A DNA stretch of 64,000 nt from Ciona savignyi. Its lineage: Eukaryota > Chordata > Ascidiacea > Phlebobranchia > Cionidae. A program made the position numbers and the translations under genes. Location of the stretch: contig CH003098.1 in assembly GCA_000149265.1 (NCBI GenBank), positions 215,279-279,278 of the forward strand, in the 5' to 3' direction. The notes beneath the pieces are model-generated. The model searched no databases, was not told the origin of the DNA, and saw only the letters and a list, made by a program, of their open reading frames with translations. Position 1 is the first letter of the stretch; every line of letters begins with the position of its first letter. This document shows positions 58,276-64,000 of the stretch, in pieces.

Positions 58276-59637
58276 ATGTCGTACAATATGGAGAAAAAAT
58301 CCCATTGTAAGGTAGAAATATTCGAATCTTCAGATAAGGGTCGTGGTTTGAAAGCTCAAGTTCAGATTAATCCAGGATTTGTTGTTCTAACCTCCGAGCC
58401 TTTCGTTTATTTACTTTCAAAGAAAAAGAAAGGCCTTCATTGTGATTATTGCTTTAAAAAGCAAGTATCGCTATTGCAATGTTCAGGATGCAAGTATATG
58501 AAATATTGCAATCACGGTTGTCAGAAAAATGCATGGCTTGGTCATCATAAGCAAGAATGTGCTGCACTAAAGAAAGCAGCCCCTAAACGACCACCAGATT
58601 TGGTTATTTTATTAGCTAGAATTTTGTGGAATCTTCAAAGAAGTTATTCGTTGAACGACGAATCATCAGACATTGCATCGCTCTGTGAATTGGAATCAAA
58701 TTATAACAAGCTTACAGAAGAACAAAAAGAAATATTAGGTCGATATATGGTTATTTTAAGGACATATTGGGGCCAGTCTACGCTGCCACCTCAAGTTCCT
58801 GATTATCGAGCATTGTTGGAGTTATTTGCTAGAATTAAAAACAACAGTTTTGCCATCTGTGATGAGGAATTGCAGTCAGATGTTGGAACTGGCGTCTATT
58901 TAACCTGCAGCCTTATAAACCATAGCTGTGAACCGAACTGTGTGGCTGAATTCAACAATCTTACTCTTAACATAAGGGCAATAAGGAAAATTGAAGCTGG
59001 AGAAGAGATATTGATCAGCTACGTTGACTTGTTTGCACCGAGCAGTGAGCGGCAGGAAGAGCTGTTAAACATCTATCGATTTAGCTGCAACTGTAATGCG
59101 TGTACAACTAAATTAAACGATGAAATGATGCTACAAGACTTTTCTGGACAAATTTCAAAGTCAAAACAGTCGTCGGTAAAAGACTTACTCACCCAACTAG
59201 ATGAACTACGAAAAGCCCATGAATATTCTCAGATGAAACAACTAACTGTAGGCTTTGTTGACAGGAAAGTTCTTCCAATGGAAAATATTTACATGGCAAA
59301 AATACTTGACTTTGCTATGGATGCGTGTATTGAACTCCAGGAATTTGAGCAAGCATTTTATTTTGGTTCTCTTGCCTTACAAAGCTACAAAGTATACTTG
59401 CACGAAAATCACCCCATGACAGGCCTGCAAATGATGAAGCTGGGAAAAATTTTACTGTTTAAAGAGAAAAATGTTGAATCCATGGGATTTTTGACTCAAG
59501 CTTTTAAAATTCTTCAAATCACCCATTCTTCGCGAGGAACTGTTTTAGTTGAACTGGAAACACTTTTAGCTCAATGTTCAATGGAAATGCAACAAGAACC
59601 ATTAAGCGGACGCCCAAGAATATTGGACTCATCATAA
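58276..59637 (+). CDS. SMYD3: SMYD3-like histone/protein lysine methyltransferase
   Basis: Single-exon open frame of 453 residues from the ATG at 58276 (a second ATG follows four codons later and fits equally well). Split SET domain with MYND finger: GRGLKA near 22-27; MYND zinc ligands C56, C59, C69, C72, C78, C82, H91 and C95; PPDLVILLARILW and ESNYNKLTE as in vertebrate SMYD3; cofactor motif NHSCEPNC at 215-222; GEEILISY at 242-249; post-SET CNCNAC at 271-276; carboxyl TPR-like helices with NIYMAKILDFAMDACIEL and MTGLQMMKLGKILL matching SMYD3 closely. Length is near the 428 of human SMYD3. The enzyme transfers methyl from S-adenosylmethionine to lysines (MAP3K2 and histone lysines in vertebrates), in cytoplasm and nucleus. 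Human SMYD3 has many introns; none interrupts this copy, and intron loss or an old retrocopy that stayed intact are possible causes. An ATTAAA at 59845-59850 may be its poly(A) signal. UBR3 starts 317 bases later on the same strand. Confidence 0.92.
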   Translation: MSYNMEKKSHCKVEIFESSDKGRGLKAQVQINPGFVVLTSEPFVYLLSKKKKGLHCDYCFKKQVSLLQCSGCKYMKYCNHGCQKNAWLGHHKQECAALKKAAPKRPPDLVILLARILWNLQRSYSLNDESSDIASLCELESNYNKLTEEQKEILGRYMVILRTYWGQSTLPPQVPDYRALLELFARIKNNSFAICDEELQSDVGTGVYLTCSLINHSCEPNCVAEFNNLTLNIRAIRKIEAGEEILISYVDLFAPSSERQEELLNIYRFSCNCNACTTKLNDEMMLQDFSGQISKSKQSSVKDLLTQLDELRKAHEYSQMKQLTVGFVDRKVLPMENIYMAKILDFAMDACIELQEFEQAFYFGSLALQSYKVYLHENHPMTGLQMMKLGKILLFKEKNVESMGFLTQAFKILQITHSSRGTVLVELETLLAQCSMEMQQEPLSGRPRILDSS

Positions 59638-59954
59638 TATTGTCTTATTGCATGCACATTAGGATGTAAGAACGCACATTTAATCGCGCCATAGGAAAAA
59701 GGGCCAGTGGAAACATTGAATTAGTGCCAAATTTTTAAAATGAAATTGGACCCTTGTGACTTTTATTCTTACTAACTCTAAAAAAACATAATAATACAGA
59801 CAAATGCAAAACGTAGTACTTTTGCAATACTATTCACATTAATTATTAAAAGTGCATGTTTTTTTTAAAGTGTTTTTTTTAATTTTATTACAACAGACAT
59901 TACTTTAGGCCCCAGGGACATATTCTAATGTAAGAAACTTAACTTGAAACAAAG

Positions 59955-62900
59955 ATGGCATATCTTTTAAACGGGTCGAAGCTAGTTGCAAGTAGCAAGT
60001 TACTCAGCGTTTTTGAACGAGATCCAAACAAAGGAGAAGAGCTTGTGCATGAATTATGTGACCAGTTACTGGATCCAACTAGATTTGAAGAACGGTAATT
60101 TGTCATAAATCGTTGAATTAAATACACCTATGTTAAGTGCTTTTTGTCTGCCTGGGAATAATAATTTTCTTTAATTTGTTAGACCAAGTGGTACTGACGT
60201 TAAACCTTATTTCATAGAAGCGACAGAATTCAGTGGCTCAAGGCTCTTATCAGTGAAGATGAAACTTTCGAAAAATTTAGCACAAAAGTACAGAACATGG
60301 ATTCTTCTCCATTTTGCGGTTGTGTGTGGACGGCTAATTTCGTTGCGTATCGATGTCGGACTTGTGCAGCTTCACCGTGCATGTCACTCTGTGCAGGTTA
60401 GCCCAGTTTTTATTTGCTGTTTAAAAAAGAAATATGTCCGATACTGCATTGTGCCGTCGATTGAGATAACAGTCTTCACATATGACAACTCGGTATATGG
60501 GTTGATAAACTCGAGCCATGTTTTCAGTAAATTTGATCCCCACTAATATAGCTGATCAGCTACAGCAAAAACAATCATATTAAAATAACTATTACAAAGA
60601 GACAGTGCTAAAAAGTGTTTGTATCCCAACTTAATTTTATCTACATATTCACAAAAAATTTCATAAAAGATTTTTAGGGGGAAATTTAACAAGTCAAATG
60701 TTTTTTTTAAATTATAGTTTTATTTTGCAATTTTCCATAGCACGGCTCTTTGTGGAAGTAAGTGTTTAAACTTACTGTAAATCTGCTTTACACTGCTAAT
60801 GTCATTTTCCAACCACAAAGACATGTGTTTGTTTATTAACATTGCCCCCTCTGTTCTTCTCTTTATTTTTATGTTTTTCTTTCCAGCTTGCTTTGAGCGC
60901 GGTAACCACGAAGGCCATGATTACAACATCTTCCGTAGCGAGGCTGGTGGCGCCTGTGATTGCGGTGATCCAAGCGTGATGAAGCAATCTGGTTTCTGTT
61001 CACACCACGGACCGAATCGACTTCCACCAGAGCAAGCACCTGCAGCTTTTCTTTCTGCTGGAAAGGTTGGAGTGACTCAAATTAGACTTATTGGAAAGAG
61101 TTGAACGCTGTGATGCCATTTCTACAGGGGATTCGGTTTGCTGCAAGGGCTGCAGTGTAAATTTCACATCTCAATTTTTTTAGCAATGCTTTGTGGAATA
61201 CAAATTCAGTGTAACAGCTGTACACAGCAACTTTTGTTTATTATCAGAACATTGCTAAATTGGGCCATTTTTCAGGCAAATTTATCAGAAAATTGCTAAA
61301 TTGGGCCCTTTTCAGGCAAATTTATCAGAACATTGCTAAATTGGGCCTTTTTTTCAGGAAATTAAATTGGGCCCTTTTTCAGGTATTAGACAGTTACAGC
61401 TTAAATTTATTTAAATCTTAAAATAAATATATTTAAGCAGCTGTTTTTTGTGGGAAGACTCCCAATGTTGCCAAATAATGCTCCAAGAATTTTAGCCATT
61501 GTGCGGCTGGTAAAGTGTTGTACACGTACCTTTATTGTCTACCTATAATGCTTTGTTTGTGACTCAGTGTTGTTCATATAAAGTGAAAGTGTGTTCAGTG
61601 CCTTACTCATTATTGTTAGAAATTTACGTGTATTATGAAAGGGACAATGATTTTCAGAATACACCAATGACACCATTCTTTCCTGTTTTTCTAACTGTTA
61701 AACATTTTTTACAACATGGACGTTCTCTGTTTCTTTATAGGTGATGCTTGACCGAATCATTCTAGCTATGATTCATACTCTGAGGAAGTTTTCTTCGTCA
61801 GTTCCTCTCCAGGAAACATTCATTGTCAATTTTCCAAAGCAAGCTGAAGAATTTTTCGCTTTTATACTCGAGCTTGTAAAGCTAGGTAATTATCCTTCTT
61901 CATCCTTTTTTTGTATACCTAAACTAGCTCTGTTTATTTTTTTATGTGAAATGGAAATACTTGTCACCATCCAAAATGTCCAACACATGGACATATTTTA
62001 CCAACTACTTTGAAGATGATTTATTACAATACTAATTATCAAACAAACCACGCGTTTGACATTTATTTTTGGGTTTTCATGCATTCAATCCTCTATTTAT
62101 ATAAGGTTTCATGAACATTTCTTTGGCAGCAAGCTGAATATAGTATTAACCTTACTCAAACGGTGATCACATAGGTCAAATTTAAATACATTATATGCAA
62201 CTTACATGTGACTGCACTCATCCATGTACCATGATTTGAAGTATAATATGCTAATTATGGCTCTAGATTATTATTAACAATTACGAGTTTGCCGTGTAGC
62301 ATCACCGCATAATTTTAGCAACGATTCCACACTGTAATAAACAACCAAGTAAACTACACACATTGTATCTTAATTCTTTGAAGTGACTGTTTGAGACATG
62401 TTGGTAATTCAAATATAAGATAGTTAGGACTGAATTATTTATCCCTTGTGTTTGTGTGTTTTTCCGCGACATTTGCTAACTTTCGTTTTAGCAGCACTAT
62501 GCATGTGATTGACAGTGGTGATTAAATCCTTTATTAAATCGCAAGTATAAGTAACTTGGATATTAAATTAAAGAATACCCCTTTATTTCTAATATAAAGT
62601 ATTTTTCAACTGCAAATAGTATATTATTAATAGATACTATTAATCTGGTTTTCATGCATGTTAATTAGAGTAAAATATGGTTGCTTATTATAGATATTTT
62701 TTTAAATCGCTGACAAGTAGTATACCAAAATAAGTCTTTTTTGTTATTTCAGGTTCACCAATAAGAACCCATGTCACGCAACTTTTATTAAACGAAAAAC
62801 TCTACCAGGAGTTGATGCTATGTAAAGGTTATAAATCAGTTGAAAACACTGACTCTTCAACGCATAAGTTCCACAAAATCAGCATTTCATGGTTTTTACA

Positions 62901-64000
62901 TTCTTTGAAGGTTGGTATATCTTTAGATACATCATATGTTTTTAAGTTATTCAGACCATTATGTGGAACATTATTTTAAGAATATTGTAATTTGCACAGG
63001 TGTCTTATGCTAATATTAAGCTATTAAATTTTTAGGATAAATTTTCAGCCCGGTAAATATGTAAAGGATTTAACTATTTTAAAATAAAAACAAACCAGTT
63101 TTTATAAATTATTTTTTCCAATAAAGTGCAATACAAAGTACAGTAATTCATGTTGAAAAAACTGAATCTGGTTTAAGTATTAAAAATGACCTCACTGGCC
63201 AGATTTAGATTTGTAATCCATTCATTCCTAATTTGTATATTACTTTATAATCAATATACACAGTTAAACTTTTACATTTAATATAGCATTAGTATAGCCA
63301 TATGATTTATTATTTTACTTAATGCGCACTTTAACTAAAAATCTAAGCTTGATCCATGCAGTTGACATTCTCTTTTTGAAATTGTTGTATCAAATCAACC
63401 ATACACACTTAAGATCATGTATATAATATATATTTAACTCTTCATTAGGTTTCGCTTAGTCTAAAAGTGACTCTGTGATTTAATATAGTTACACTTAGTC
63501 TGGAATGACTATAGTAACACTTAGTCTAAAGGTTACTCTGTGAGTTACCACCACTACCAAGGCTGATTTGCCATCTTATACTCACACGACTTATACCAAC
63601 GTAACCAAACCTTCCAGTGCGTCAAGCAGCCAGTGATACCCCCTGATATCCCGGACAAGGGCCAGTTTCAACGAAGTGAGGAATACAAGAATTACCTCGA
63701 TGAAATAACTTTCTGGATTGTAAGGTGTGCACATAACTCGGGCTGTTGAATATGCTTTTATTTGAATTAGAAATTGTTTAAAAAAATTCGCTTAAGAATT
63801 ATGGCTAGTGACGAGATATTACCAGTTGAAATCAATTTAGATGTGTTTAAAATGTACTGTCAGTCTTAAAAATGCTGTACTTTAATTTCCACCAATTCTT
63901 CCTATTTTTAACATCTTTCGGGTGCTAAAGCTACATTCTTTTTAAGCGAACATTTCAGGTCTTTACGTGTAAACCCGCCTATTCCAATATTATATATGCC
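59955..64000 (+). CDS. UBR3: UBR3-type E3 ubiquitin ligase, 5' part
   Basis: Exons 59955-60094, 60218-60396 (start could be 60221), 60887-61065, 61741-61885, 62753-62910 and 63618 to 63719 or 63724 join in frame to about 300 residues; the gene runs off the window, possibly with part of a further exon after 63958. The UBR box (about residues 80-150) has PFCGCVWTANFVAYRCRTCA, CMSLCAACFERGNHEGHDYN and GGACDCGDPSVMKQSGFCSHH. FRSEAGGACDCGD and the GHDYN spacing fit UBR3, not UBR1 or UBR2, which carry a GGGFCDCGD form. UBR3 is a RING E3 that works with UBE2A/B and, in its family, need not read N-degrons; roles in sensory development and Hedgehog signalling are known in animals. The rest (winged helix, RING, autoinhibitory domain) would lie beyond 64000. 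The exon 3 donor (AAG before GTTGGA) is weak, but its joined product is in frame. Confidence 0.87.
61230..61385. repeat. Short tandem repeat in UBR3 intron
   Basis: Three and a half copies of a unit of about 47 bases: TTTATCAGAACATTGCTAAA, TTGGGCC, a T run and CAGG. The last copy is shortened. It lies in the intron between 61065 and 61741. Confidence 0.85.
63460..63545. repeat. Short direct repeats in UBR3 intron
   Basis: ACACTTAGTCT occurs twice, with CTTAGTCTAAAAGTGACTCTGTGA and CTTAGTCTAAAGGTTACTCTGTGA-type copies at both ends, about 62 bases apart. No function is suggested. Confidence 0.6.

Noticed and set aside
61230-61385. CRISPR-like array
   Set aside because: A eukaryotic intron with head-to-tail units and no distinct spacers; a simple minisatellite.

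Overview
The window looks like nuclear DNA from an invertebrate chordate, most likely an ascidian of the Ciona type. This is inferred from the gene content (a CD63-type tetraspanin, SMYD3 and UBR3 close to their vertebrate counterparts, a fibrinogen-domain lectin-like protein), from AT-rich introns of about 50 to 1,100 bases with GT-AG borders, and from dense short transposons and tRNA-derived SINEs. No prokaryotic, organellar or viral coding region was recognised. A fixed run of 100 N at 21441-21540 marks an assembly gap.

Layout. 1-18430 is gene-poor: two hAT elements with 8-bp target duplications (4924-5381 and 8223-10309, the second with a decayed transposase), SINE fragments and two weak minus-strand open frames. 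18431-25275 (+) is a CD63-like tetraspanin, one exon of which falls mostly in the gap. 27470-29065 holds a sequence repeated three times just upstream of a six-exon secreted fibrinogen-domain protein at 29147-30775 (+). 31520-35700 holds a hAT MITE, a T-rich repeat block, SINEs and a microsatellite.

35790-43300 is a large imperfect inverted duplication. Its arms carry two C2H2 zinc-finger genes in divergent-copy arrangement: a complete 14-finger gene on the minus strand (41187-42404) and a damaged sister on the plus strand (38707-39925). The left arm has also gained a hAT MITE and a piggyBac-like element. 44224-50580 is a cluster of fold-back-like elements built from repeated units of roughly 310-340 bp, most carrying a palindromic GGGGAATTCCCC core; a hAT MITE with a perfect target duplication sits inside one unit.

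50890-51489 (+) is a small three-exon gene of unknown function. It converges on a multi-exon class A GPCR on the minus strand (51699-54861, amino-terminal exon not found). After another fold-back fragment (56515-57472) come an intronless SMYD3 (58276-59637, +) and, 317 bases further on, the 5' part of UBR3 (59955 to beyond the window end, +).

The genes do not form one pathway. The closest functional link is positional: SMYD3 and UBR3 lie head-to-tail with a short spacer, a layout that could be an operon in ascidians, which use spliced-leader trans-splicing. The strongest leads are the zinc-finger pair whose differences are enriched at DNA-contact positions, the fold-back elements with palindromic kappa-B-like cores, and the unassigned 119-residue protein.
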